Assembly: GCA_010279815.1 (NCBI GenBank) | Contig: QEOQ01000378.1 | Span: forward strand, 40,804-55,592 | Length of the DNA: 14,789 bases | From: Brachionus plicatilis | Lineage: Eukaryota > Rotifera > Eurotatoria > Ploima > Brachionidae | Direction: 5' to 3' | Part shown: piece by piece, positions 1 through 8,700 of the stretch | How positions within the stretch are numbered: the stretch's first letter is position 1 | Layout of the letters: each line of letters opens with the position of its first letter | Notes under the pieces: generated by a model | The model's input: only the letters and a program-made list of their open reading frames with translations | The model's database searches: none | What the model was told of the DNA's origin: nothing | Made by a program: the position numbers and the translations under genes

Positions 1-1572
1 TTTCTTTTTTTAGGCTATAAATTTTTAAACAATTTTAGTACAACCAATAAACTGGAAATTTTTCTCAAAGTTAAATTTACCATGCCAAATCAAAAGAAAT
101 TTTTAGAATTAAAAAAATAACCACTTAAAAGAAAAAAAATAAATTTTTGCGGAAAATTCATTAAAAATTTTCAATTAAATCAAAGGTTTACAGGACACAA
201 TAAGTGAAGTGAAGATGATGTCCGAACTTTTTTAGTTTAATTTTCTGTAAAGTAATTTCAAAATATCTTGTTGTCAAAATTGAATAAAGTTTAAATTTTG
301 AATCATAAAAAAAGTTAAAATATTAAGATTTAAATGTATGGAGTAAAAGCTCCTTCGGGTTAAGAATAAATTGAAAAAATATAAAAATAAGCTTAGATAA
401 ATAGAGCTTCACGAACAAAATTTTTGTTATTTTAATTTTTAGAGAATAAAACATAAGTCAATTTTAATGAAACTCATTTTAAAAGATAAAAAAAATTTTT
501 TAAAGAAAAGCTAAAAAAGTTTATTCTATTTGAATTGCTAATTTGGCCAAAAAATGCATATCAACACATATGTATTAATTTTCAATTCTAATTTTTTTTA
601 TTAATTTTTTCAAAATCGGTTTTTGTGTACTTTTTTTCATAATTTGAAATATCTTATCTCAATCTTAATTACATTATACGTCAGAAGATTTTTCCCTTAG
701 ATTCTTTATTTATTTTTTCATAAAAAAATGCCAAATTTAAATCTTTAATATATTTTAATATTTAAATTTTCTTATTTAACTTGAATTCATCATTTAATTT
801 GTGCATTTAAATTTTTTTATAACAAGTTCTAGATTATAGCAATAAAAATACATTTTCAATTTTCAGGGAATTATTAGCTGCTTTTTAAACTGAACTTTAA
901 GAGCGGCATTAAAAAAACTTTTTTTTAAAAAATGAATTTAGAATTCCAATTAAAAAAAAAAACTTCTTAAACTTTTAGTGACGCACTTAAATCTCAAATT
1001 CCAATTTTCTAATTTAAAAAAAAATTTGACTATTTTAATTTTAAATTCCACACTTGAAGTTGAGTTTTAAAAATGAATGCAGCTCTTAATTCTTTGATTA
1101 TATGGGACTTTTAAATAATTGATTTTTATTCAAACTGGCTGTTACAGTTTTTTTTAATTGATTGTTGATTTCATAATAAAATTTGTTTCTTTATGTAGAT
1201 TATTATAAAATAGAACTAAAAAATTATTAATTTTTTATTCTTCTATTCTAACAAAAATGAGCACTTGAGTAAATATTTTTTCAAGATCAACATCCCCTCT
1301 CTGACCACTAATCCTCTATTTGCATGAGTGTCTATTTTTTCGTTTTAATTAAAATTAAATTTAAATTATTTTACTCTAGTTCAAATAGAGAATTAAAAAA
1401 AAATATATATCTAATGCATTCTAATCAGAGATTATTTCTTTGTGAAAATAAAAAAAAACTCAAAATACAAATTAATTAAGCACCAAAGTAGATTAAATGA
1501 AAAAAATCAAATCAGGTGAATTTAAAACACAAAAGCAAAGCAAAAGAATGGTACAATTAAAATTATACAAAC
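1..1572. other. AT-rich non-coding stretch, probable part of intron 2 of the neurobeachin-like gene
   Basis: This stretch is dominated by A/T homopolymer runs and has no sustained reading frame in any frame. It lies directly downstream, in transcript direction, of exon 2. The next conserved block of the family (the ALPPIAKWPY-like region leading into the LamG-like domain) is not recognisable here on the minus strand. I therefore infer that it is intronic and that exon 3 lies off the left edge. Two small less AT-rich patches, near 200-235 and 1290-1315, were inspected and are not convincing exons. Confidence 0.5.
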
Positions 1573-1668
1573 CGAAGCTTTTTTGCCCGGAAAACTAAAA
1601 AACTCATCTGGTCCGTAGCGGTGCGGCATCGCTTTTAAAACATTCAATAATTTTATCGAATTTTTTTT
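1573..1668 (-). CDS. NBEA: Neurobeachin/LRBA-like protein, exon 2 (internal coding exon)
   Basis: This 96-nt exon encodes residues 256-287, continuing in phase 0 from exon 1. It begins just after the acceptor TTTATTTAG (AG at 1669-1670) and reads [12 protein letters not shown], then [20 protein letters not shown]. This follows the vertebrate family residue for residue: after the Trp ending exon 1, neurobeachin/LRBA have a short basic stretch, a KLLSVL-type helix, then an MPQ(R/K)(H/Y)GPD-FFNFPG motif. I place the donor at GTTTGT (1567-1572), which keeps phase 0. A GTATAA donor 4 nt further on (1563-1568) would extend the exon to 1569 and change the phase. Base composition is clearly richer in G+C than the flanks. 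The exon has no ATG at its start and is closed by introns on both sides, so simple ORF finding misses it. The identity is very likely; the exact 3' edge is less certain. Confidence 0.85.
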
Positions 1669-1717
1669 CTAAATAAAATTATTTAAATCAAAAAATTATC
1701 TTTTAATTTTCTCTCAC
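1669..1717 (-). other. Intron 1 of the neurobeachin-like gene (49 nt)
   Basis: The intron reads GTGAGA at the donor (1712-1717) and TTTATTTAG at the acceptor. It interrupts the frame in phase 0, right after the TGG Trp codon at 1718-1720. Reading through it gives only VREN and a stop, which matches nothing in the family, whereas removing it joins two segments that align without a gap to neurobeachin/LRBA. At 49 nt it is near the lower size limit for spliceosomal introns. Confidence 0.85.
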
Positions 1718-2482
1718 CCAAAATTGATCTTCGCCTTTGAGCCAGCTGAAAACTGCCTTCAGCTCTTCCACAGTTATGTTATAATTTGCCAAAACAGTCA
1801 GCATTTCAACAATAAGATCAGCACACACTTGATCGGCGCCTTCGAGCTCATGCAAGGCGGTCTCGACCAGACCAATATCAACACACGCTTGCAGATTCAA
1901 GTAGCTTTTGCGCAAAATGGCTGTAAACAGACTCCAAAGCTCGGCCTTGAGGTGTCCATCGGCACATTTGATTACCTGCATCATCAGCAAAATGGTCGTG
2001 TGATTTTTGATGACAAAATTTTTCTCCAAATCGAATTCACCATCCACCAACATGTTCAGGACATAGTTGCACACATCTTTGTTGGCCACCTGATTTTGGC
2101 GTACCTTATCAATCAGTTCATCGAATGGCAACTTTTTTATGTCCAGTTGGTCGGCCGAGTCACATTCGCTCCCACTCTCTTCATGTTCTTCGGCCGACTG
2201 GTCCTGGTCTTGGTCAACCTTGGGCTCAAGGTCTTCTTTTGTTTCTTGGCTCTCTTTTTCCATGCTTGTCTGTGACTGCTCGGCTTTTTCCGCTGGTTTA
2301 GCCTCGTCCACCTCTTCGGCCTCATCGGGCTTAGAGCCTAGCGAGAAGTATCTGAACTCAGCATTTGCTTGGGACTCAGTGTGCTGATCTTCTGGCTTCT
2401 CGCCTTCAATTGGAGAAGTTTCTTCTGCCGGCTCTGTTGAGTTGGCCGGGTTTTCTTTCAACTGATCGCTTGGATCATCCAT
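1718..2482 (-). CDS. NBEA: Neurobeachin/LRBA-like BEACH-family protein, exon 1 (N-terminus)
   Basis: This exon encodes the first 255 residues of a neurobeachin/LRBA homologue (fly rugose and worm SEL-2 are the single-copy invertebrate counterparts). The family are very large cytosolic scaffold proteins with a LamG-like domain, armadillo repeats, a PH-BEACH core and WD40 repeats. They act in vesicle traffic and bind protein kinase A. Residues 1-118 are a low-complexity tail rich in Glu, Asp, Gln, Ser and Lys that is not conserved with vertebrates. Residues 119-255 match the conserved start of the family: GEFDLEKNF (148-156), ELWSLFTAILRKS (181-193), then an ADLIVEMLTVLANYNITVEEL segment (221-241). 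The ATG at 2480-2482 is in a good context (A at -3, G at +4) and is the first Met after an in-frame TAA at 2498-2500. The genomic frame runs on to a stop at 1703-1705, but coding ends at 1718 because a GTGAGA donor follows the Trp codon. Full-length proteins of the family exceed 2,500 residues, so most of the gene lies off the left edge. NBEA versus LRBA orthology cannot be decided from this part. Confidence 0.92.
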
Positions 2483-2485
2483 TGT

Positions 2486-2500
2486 TCTAAATAAATTTTA
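2486..2500 (-). promoter_or_regulatory. Candidate 3' splice acceptor in the 5' untranslated region
   Basis: Upstream of the ATG the minus strand reads TTTATTTAG then AACA then the start codon. This is the same TTTATTTAG hexamer-plus context used by the acceptor of intron 1. It could end an intron within the 5' UTR or accept a trans-spliced leader. The AG is at 2487-2488 and leaves only 4 nt of leader before the ATG. No transcript evidence is available, so this is a motif-based inference. Confidence 0.4.
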
Positions 2501-3724
2501 ACACAGAAAAAAATTTAAATTTAAAATAATGATTCGTCATCAAAAAATAATTAAAACGTGTACAATTTTTTTAATTAAATGCAAATGAGTCATTAGATTC
2601 AGGGAAAAAATTAATTCTGAAAAAATGTAGATTGCCGAGTATGTTGGTAACCAAATTTGAATGATCACTACCTGAATAAATTCGAATAAAATTTATTAAA
2701 ATATTTCTAGTTTTTTTTTGTTCGTGTATAGACTTGTTTGTGAATTATTTAAACAGGATGAAAAAAGAGAAATAAATTTTTTTAGTCTTTACACCTATGG
2801 TTGACGATTAAACAAATTGAAAAAAAATTTTTTTTTTTCTTTCGATTTTAAATGCAGCCTACTAGGCCTTACAGATTAGTTTTGAGTTTTTTTTTGTCGC
2901 TTTTTATGATCAAAATTGCTATAATTAATTAAAATTCATAAATTTCAAATCGAAATCAATGTTAATAAATTAATGATATTTTGACATTGAAAATATTTGT
3001 CGATGTATTTATTAAAAGATTGACTAGTTTTAACATTAGGCTAAATCTAGGTTAGTATTTATGTTTAGTAGTATAATAATTTATGAATGGACTTTACTGT
3101 GTCAAGTTTTAAGTGTTTCTTAAAAGATGAGTAGACTTTTAATCGGAAATATCGGTATTTAAATTTAAAAAAATTTTTAAAAAATCTAAACAAAAATTAA
3201 AAAACTGAAAAAAATTTTTTTCTTCAATTAATTCCAAAATTATCTAAATTGCATTAGCTGAGACTTGTAAAATGTCAAATTAAAAGGGCCTTTAAAATAT
3301 TCTAAAATATGCTTAATCATTAAAATGTTTAAAATATATCAATTAGCTAAATAAATGATCTAAAATTTGCATTCATTATTGTTTTAATTTAATATTAAGC
3401 TCCATTGACAGACCCATTCATTTATATTAAAATCTTTAAATATTTTCTAATATATTTTAATAATTAAATAAAGCCATCACAATAAATTTAACTTATAAAA
3501 ATTTGAATTGTACTCAAAAATTAAAAATAGTGCTTTATTTTTTTTATTAATTTCTGTGAATATCTAAAATACTTTTACAGAATTTTTTACTATAATTTAA
3601 AAATTCGCGAAAATGCTAGTTCTAAAAGGTATTCAGATTGATTTAATAGGTAGAAAATAAATCAAAAAATTATGTCGTAACTAATACAGTGATAAAATTA
3701 AATTGCATAAAATACTGTAAATTA
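2501..3724. other. AT-rich non-coding stretch upstream of the neurobeachin-like start
   Basis: I see no sustained reading frame, RNA gene or recognised repeat here. The stretch must contain either the promoter and first exon or part of a 5' UTR intron of the minus-strand gene. There is no clear TATA box, because TATA-like strings are everywhere at this base composition. Confidence 0.5.
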
Positions 3725-3842
3725 ACCAAATTTTACCACATTTTACGTAAATTAACGTAAAATCCGAAAAGTGAAAAAGAGGTATTTTACGAAAAGTGAC
3801 GTAAATTTTCAGGATTTTGAGATAATTTTGGTAAAATTTGGT
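3725..3842. repeat. Compact palindromic block with 13-bp inverted ends
   Basis: ACCAAATTTTACC at 3725-3737 is exactly inverted as GGTAAAATTTGGT at 3830-3842. Inside it lies a second perfect inverted repeat, ATTTTACGT (3740-3748) with ACGTAAAAT (3755-3763). A 10-bp direct repeat, CGAAAAGTGA, occurs at 3765-3774 and 3790-3799. The block could be a small MITE-like element or a replication-slippage palindrome. No target-site duplication is evident at its edges and it encodes nothing. Confidence 0.5.
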
Positions 3843-3930
3843 AAAATTCAAAATTTAAAAAAAAATCTTTTCTTTCCTATAAATTAATTATCTAGTTAAA
3901 CTAAACACATCAAAATTTATGTCTTTTATC

Positions 3931-4067
3931 TTAAATTTACATTTATTAAATTTTCGATTTTTGGAAAGAAAAGACATTATTTAAAACAAGCCAAAAATAC
4001 AGAATTTTGATCAAAAAGATATCATAAATTTTTCATTTCTAAAATAAATCTAAAATCTGCTAAATTT
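3931..4067 (+). repeat. Dispersed repeat, copy 1 (unnamed family)
   Basis: Three blocks are shared in the same order with the reverse complement of 12061-12160. They are TTAAATTTACATTTATTAAA (3931-3950), a 21-bp block at 3990-4010 containing CCAAAAATACAGAATTTTG, and TCTAAAATAAATCTAAAAT (4038-4056) followed by TGCTAAAT. Copy 1 carries about 40 extra bases between the first two blocks. The matches are exact or nearly so over 20 bp each and are collinear, which is hard to explain by AT-richness alone. The element class is unknown. Confidence 0.6.
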
Positions 4068-4729
4068 GCAGAGTTTTGCAGACCATGTTAGTTTTATGCA
4101 ATTTAAAAACAAAAATACTGAAGTAAGGATTATTTTTATTTATTGATATTTAGTATTTAAAAAAAAGAGCAAAATTGTGTTAATTGACGCAAAAACCGAA
4201 AAAAGCTGAAAAAATGACTATTTTCTTTTATGATTTATATTTGTACATGGAAATTGATTTTTGCCATGGACTTAAATAAATTAAAATCTAAAGAATTATT
4301 ATTCAGCTGTCAGCATTAATTTTAAAAATTCTCTAAATAATAATTTATTTTCAATCGAATCGATCTGTATAATTTTTTTGTCTAATTTACTTTGTAATGT
4401 ATTTTTTTCTATCAATTGTAGAAATGTAAAGGGACAATTACTTTTTCTAACCATTCTTTTTTTTATCAAAAAAATTTATGTTTCCAAAATATATTTACAT
4501 GCAAAAAAATAATTTTTAACATTCAAAAATTTTTTAAATTTTATTACTATTCTTAAGTATAAAATGTCACTTATTCTCCAATAAACATTTATAAAATGAT
4601 TGAATTCGAAAGCTATAAAGAATTTTAAATTTGGTTTTGATCAATTTAATGTACTCAAATAGATGTATAAAGAGGGTAGGGTTAAATAAAACTAAATGGC
4701 AATTTTTCACCTGTACATGTAAAAATTAT
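4068..4729. other. AT-rich non-coding stretch
   Basis: No gene, RNA or well-defined repeat is seen. A plus-strand frame opening near 4631 runs across the left end of the neighbouring piggyBac-like element, has a Phe/Leu/Lys-rich composition driven by A/T, and is not supported as coding. Confidence 0.5.
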
Positions 4730-4746
4730 TTAACACTAAAACCCGG
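4730..4746 (+). repeat. Left end of the piggyBac-like element: TTAA target plus terminal inverted repeat
   Basis: The sequence is TTAA (4730-4733) followed by CACTAAAACCCGG (4734-4746). The opposite end, read inwards on the minus strand, is TTAA followed by CACTCAAACACAGG. The first eleven positions agree at nine. TTAA duplication and a CAC-starting or CCC-starting terminus are hallmarks of the piggyBac superfamily. Confidence 0.7.
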
Positions 4747-4899
4747 AGAGTTTTTTCGATCCTTTTTGGTACTTCTTTTGCTTATTACCCTCCTAAAATA
4801 TTGTATTTTATTTTGTTTAATAAATCAAAGACATGGCTAATTATGCTTTTAATTCCAAACTCTACTTGATCCCTATAATAAATAATAATTTTTTGAACC

Positions 4900-5299
4900 A
4901 TGTCTCGATGAAAATCTCTTGCACTTCTTAGTAATGCGAATGATACCTCATCAGAAGTCTCTGATGATAATTATAATGATTATGAGGAAAATGATGACTT
5001 TGATAAAGAAGAAACGGAAACATAAAATCAACCCTATACTGAATATGACTCAGATGAAGACACAGATAATACAGATAATAACCTGAATTGGTACATTGAA
5101 TTGTACCAATTGTCACCAGAAAGCTGTTGGTCTTAAACTTTCATTTGCAAATAGTGATATATTAGCTTTTATCGTTATCTTCTATGAATAAAGTGTTTAT
5201 TACCAAAATGTTCCTCTCAAAGCCATGTGGTCGAGAATTTATGAAATTCGATTTTTTTCCGTAATGGAAACAAATCAAGCTTTACTTGTGACAAATTGA
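4900..5299 (+). pseudogene. Broken piggyBac-type transposase, N-terminal part
   Basis: From the ATG at 4900 the frame reads MSR, a TGA stop (4909-4911), then KSLALLSNANDTSSEVSDD and a long run of Asp, Glu, Asn and Tyr. It passes a TAA at 5023-5025 and further acidic residues to a TAA at 5134-5136. A Ser/Asp/Glu-rich N-terminus is typical of piggyBac transposases. After a shift to the next frame near 5126 the product reads SDILAFIVIFYE, a stop (5189-5191), then YYQNVPLKAMWSRIYEIRFF and METNQ, with a TGA at 5297-5299. This resembles the family stretch in which a LLAFIG-type helix is followed by a PL-LWS motif and a G-P-F---M-R-RF motif, where the DDE domain begins. No catalytic Asp is present. 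At least four stops and one frameshift make it non-functional. The assignment rests on pattern recognition of short motifs plus the TTAA/TIR context. Confidence 0.65.
5086..5111. repeat. Perfect 10-bp inverted repeat inside the transposase relic
   Basis: AATTGGTACA (5086-5095) and TGTACCAATT (5102-5111) are exact reverse complements separated by TTGAAT. The palindrome falls where the relic reads NWYIELYQL. It may be a chance coding palindrome or a later insertion. Confidence 0.6.
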
Positions 5300-5542
5300 A
5301 GCAATTTACATTTGGTTCTTGGATGGGAGAGAAGGTTTTTAAATCGATCTGTAAAATTTTCTAAGGAGCATGTATATTAATTTGCTAAGAAAAATTTATA
5401 CGAATTAAGAAAAAATTTTTAGAAAAAATTTTTTAAATCAAAACAAAATTAGTATAAGACAATTTTTTTACATTCAGTATATTTTATTAATATATTTTGA
5501 GTATCTTTGGTAATTTGTGCAACCTAAAAAGCATGTTTTATT

Positions 5543-5607
5543 AAAGGGGTTTCTTGGACCCCTTTGGTACTTAAGTTACAAAAAAAATTCCTGTGTTTGA
5601 GTGTTAA
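5543..5607 (+). repeat. Right end of the piggyBac-like element with subterminal hairpin
   Basis: AAAGGGGT (5543-5550) and ACCCCTTT (5558-5565) form a perfect 8-bp stem around TTCTTGG. The stem is followed by GGTACTTAAG and by the terminal repeat CCTGTGTTTGAGTG (5590-5603), then TTAA (5604-5607). Subterminal repeats near the ends serve as transposase binding sites in piggyBac-type elements; that role is inferred here. Confidence 0.6.
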
Positions 5608-5669
5608 TAATATTTGAAAAATTTGATAAAGGTGAAAATTATTTGGAAAATTTTTCAAATATTTTGTAG

Positions 5670-5770
5670 CTGTCTGCTGTTAAAACTAAACTGAGACAAA
5701 TCTGCCTTAGCTTTAAAAATATTGGTTTTGAAAAAAAGCACGGTAGAGGAAAACCAAAGGCAAAAGACTG
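5670..5770 (+). other. Exon-like patch of unknown origin
   Basis: A pyrimidine-rich acceptor ending TTTTGTAG (AG at 5668-5669) precedes an open 101-nt segment, and a good donor, GTAAGA, follows at 5771. The open frame reads VKTKLRQICLSFKNIGFEKK, then HGRGKPKAKDW across the donor. It has a charged, AT-hook-like GRGKP run and visibly more G+C than its surroundings. I do not recognise the family. It could be an exon of an unidentified plus-strand gene, a transposon fragment or chance. No partner exon was found. Confidence 0.2.
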
Positions 5771-8700
5771 GTAAGAAAAGAATAGAAATTAGAATTTAAA
5801 AAAACAAGATTCTGTACATTAACATATATATTAGACTGATAAATTGAACTTAATTAATTGATGTTTTTTTACAAGAGATATATGTTTTTTGTTCAATGGT
5901 ATATTTTTTGGTGATAAAAAAATGATAAGCCAATTTGAAACAGGTCAACTTTTTTGTAAATTTTTAGGGGTCTAAAATATTTATTAAAAATTATACATTA
6001 AATTTTACTTTTTTTCCTTTTTTAATTGGACTCATTAATGTTTGTTAAAAATAAATTTTGAACCATTCTAGTCAAATTATTTTAATATGGTATTAAAAAT
6101 CGGACTAAAAGATTATTCTAAATCTTTGATCAATCTCACAAAAAGGAAAATCATGGTGGATAGAACAAAATAAATATATTCTATTCAACTTTTGATTTTA
6201 TGGAAAAAGCCAAATTTCCATTGATACAGATCAAATTAGGATCATTGTTAATTTGCTGTAAAGGTGATATTTAAAGATAGTTTCATTTTATATTGCATTT
6301 AGGTACTTGGTTTGTACAAAAAAATAATTTAATTTTTCTTTCTTTAAGAAAAAATTTCACGGCCCAAAATAAAAAATAAAATATTAAAAAAGACTTAATG
6401 CTCAAACTCTTGACTAAATCAAATAACTAATTTGCTTAAAAAGAGAAAATCAATTATTTCTTTTAACATTTTTTAGTAAATATTTTACTTTTCAATTTGT
6501 TTAATTTAATTTGTTGTTTTGCCAACAAGGTTTTTTTTAAATAAATTGAATAAATAATTATAATTGATAGAGTAATTGAAGAATATTTTAATCGCAATCA
6601 GATTAATAAATCAAATTAGATAAAAATATATTTTCATATCGTGTTATTTTTTATAGTAATAGTAGCCGGTCCAGGGAAGTAAATAGTCTTGAAGTCTTTT
6701 TTAATATTTTAAAATTAACTAAGTATAATTACTAATTATAAAAAAATTGAATAATCAAATTTTACTGAAACAAATAAAAACAGAAGATAAATTATGCAAA
6801 CTATTTTTTTGAAGCTATGATATTTAATTATTTTTATTATTGAGCCAAATATTTAGCATTTGATCAAACAAAATTTAATATGAAAATTAATGCTCTTCAA
6901 ATAGTGTATCGATAATGGAACATTGACGGAAATATTAAATTGAAAAATTAAAATTTACACTAAAAAAAAGCTAATTTTAAATATTTATTTAGCCAACTTA
7001 ATGGACTAGATAATAATATTTAAAAATTTTTTATTGAATTTGAATCGTATTTAGATTTGAATGATTTTTTTTCATTATGAATTTAATTATCTTCAATCTC
7101 TAGAAAACAAAGTCAAGAGGTTTCTTTTTAAAGCCAAAGGATTATATAAAATAAGATTTTATTAATATAATTAATCTAATTTTTCTTAGATAAGATTTTC
7201 TTTTAATCGGAATCAAATCTATTCTCTGTCGAAAAAAGACGTGCAAATTTTTCTAAATGTTCATTAAGCAAAAGTAAAGTAATCAAATATTTTATTTCAG
7301 ACTTAGGAATTAAATTTCTCCTAGTTGTCTAAATTTTTCAAATAGAAACTTTCAAAAATACTTTTATTGAGATTAGAGATGAGAGCATTAGAGAAAACAA
7401 TAAAATTTGAATTTATTTCCACAAAAGTTATTATGTAACCGTATCAAAACTCGAAGGGATTTGATTTTTTTTGAAAGACTAATTTCTATTTTATCGAGTC
7501 AAATTTAAAAGCCCTAATTCTTTCTAAATTATTTCCAAGACACTAGTATAATAGTGATACTAAATTCCTGGTTTTGCTATCAATGCAAATAGGTAAAAAT
7601 GTTCATCCGATTTTTCTTTCAAATAAACTACTTCCGATTAGTTCCAAAATATTTTTTTAGATTTATATTTTTATAATAATTAGCTTTTGATTATTCATTA
7701 GATTCTCATTTAATCTAAATTTTAGATCAAGCAAAGTGAAAAAGACTGGTATGATGGAAAAATATTATTCTCTTAAATAAAACAATAAATCAGGCTTTAT
7801 TTTAATATAAAAAATTAGAATGAGATAAAAAGATTTCGGTTTTATAAATTAGGAATTTTTGTCAGCAATGCTTTTTTAATTAAGAGAATACCGCGGGCGT
7901 TGTGTTTGTGCTTATTTTATTAATCGAAATAGTTTTCATATTTAATCATTTGGTAATTGAACTAGTAAGCAAACAGGATTAAAATCTCTATAAATAAACT
8001 AATCAATATTTTAAATTAGACTTAAAAACAAAGAGTTATTGATTAAAAATTTTCAAAATTTTGGTTGCCAATTCAAACCTAAATGAAATAAAAAACACAT
8101 TTAAAATCCATTTAAAAATTGCTTTCCTGAAATTATTTTATTTATAATTAAAAGGAAAAACGAACGGGAAAAAACTTAGTGATTTACGAAAAAAAATCCA
8201 CTTTCAAAATTTCAATCCAATCTTAAAATATAATGTCATTTTTCTTTTTTTATATAGAAAATTCATCAAATAATTGTCTAATCTTTAATTATTAATCTAA
8301 GTTTGTTTGAGTAAATTAAATTTATGCAACATGAGAATATGGTGTAATTCAATCAGGAAGCATACATTATTTGTTAAAACTAAATGAGATAAATCAAAAG
8401 TTTCCGTGTAAAAAAATTTATCTATCAAGGCTAGATTGTTAAATATTTCAAAATTCTATTTAGCTGCCATGATAACAAAAAAATTTTATTTAATAAAAAA
8501 TACACTTAGTCTTAAATATTCTGAAATTTTATGTTGCATCCAAATTTCTGCGATATATGAAACAAAAAATTGTATTAGTTGATTAATCATATGAAAGCGG
8601 ATTCTATTCCTATAAGACAAATTAGTTTTTATTTAAAAAAGAGATAATTAAATTTTTTTTTAAATTGAGTTCAATTTTTTTTTCTTTTTTTAATTTATAA

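Larger units (their letters stand above)
4734..5603 (+). mobile_element. Decayed piggyBac-like DNA transposon, 870 bp, internally deleted
   Basis: The element is bounded on both sides by TTAA (4730-4733 and 5604-5607), the strict target-site duplication of piggyBac transposons. It has imperfect inverted termini (CACTAAAACCCGG against CACTCAAACACAGG). Between them lies a plus-strand transposase relic covering only the acidic N-terminus and the first conserved part of the transposase domain. Autonomous piggyBac elements are about 2.5 kb with a transposase near 600 residues, so most of the coding region, including the Asp triad, is missing. Both ends carry TTTGGTACTT in the same orientation (4765-4774 and 5563-5572). 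The right end has a subterminal hairpin. The element cannot supply its own transposase and is probably an old, immobile copy. Confidence 0.75.

Noticed and set aside
1240..1325. Less AT-rich patch on the minus strand reading RISGQRGDVDLEKIFTQVLI
   Set aside because: I tested it as a possible exon 3 of the neurobeachin-like gene, but it does not match the expected conserved sequence and lacks a good donor.
1724..2275. Plus-strand open frame of 183 codons opposite exon 1
   Set aside because: It is an antisense shadow of the neurobeachin-like exon, whose minus-strand translation has clear family similarity. The plus-strand product matches nothing.
2137..2387. Short frames on both strands over the acidic N-terminal region
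   Set aside because: They are shadow frames created by the Glu/Asp/Gln-rich codon runs of exon 1.
4631..4840. Plus-strand frame of 69 codons
   Set aside because: It crosses the left boundary of the piggyBac-like element and has no recognisable motif. Its composition reflects local A/T bias.
4928..5116. Minus-strand frame of 62 codons rich in Tyr and His
   Set aside because: It is the antisense of the acidic transposase relic on the plus strand.
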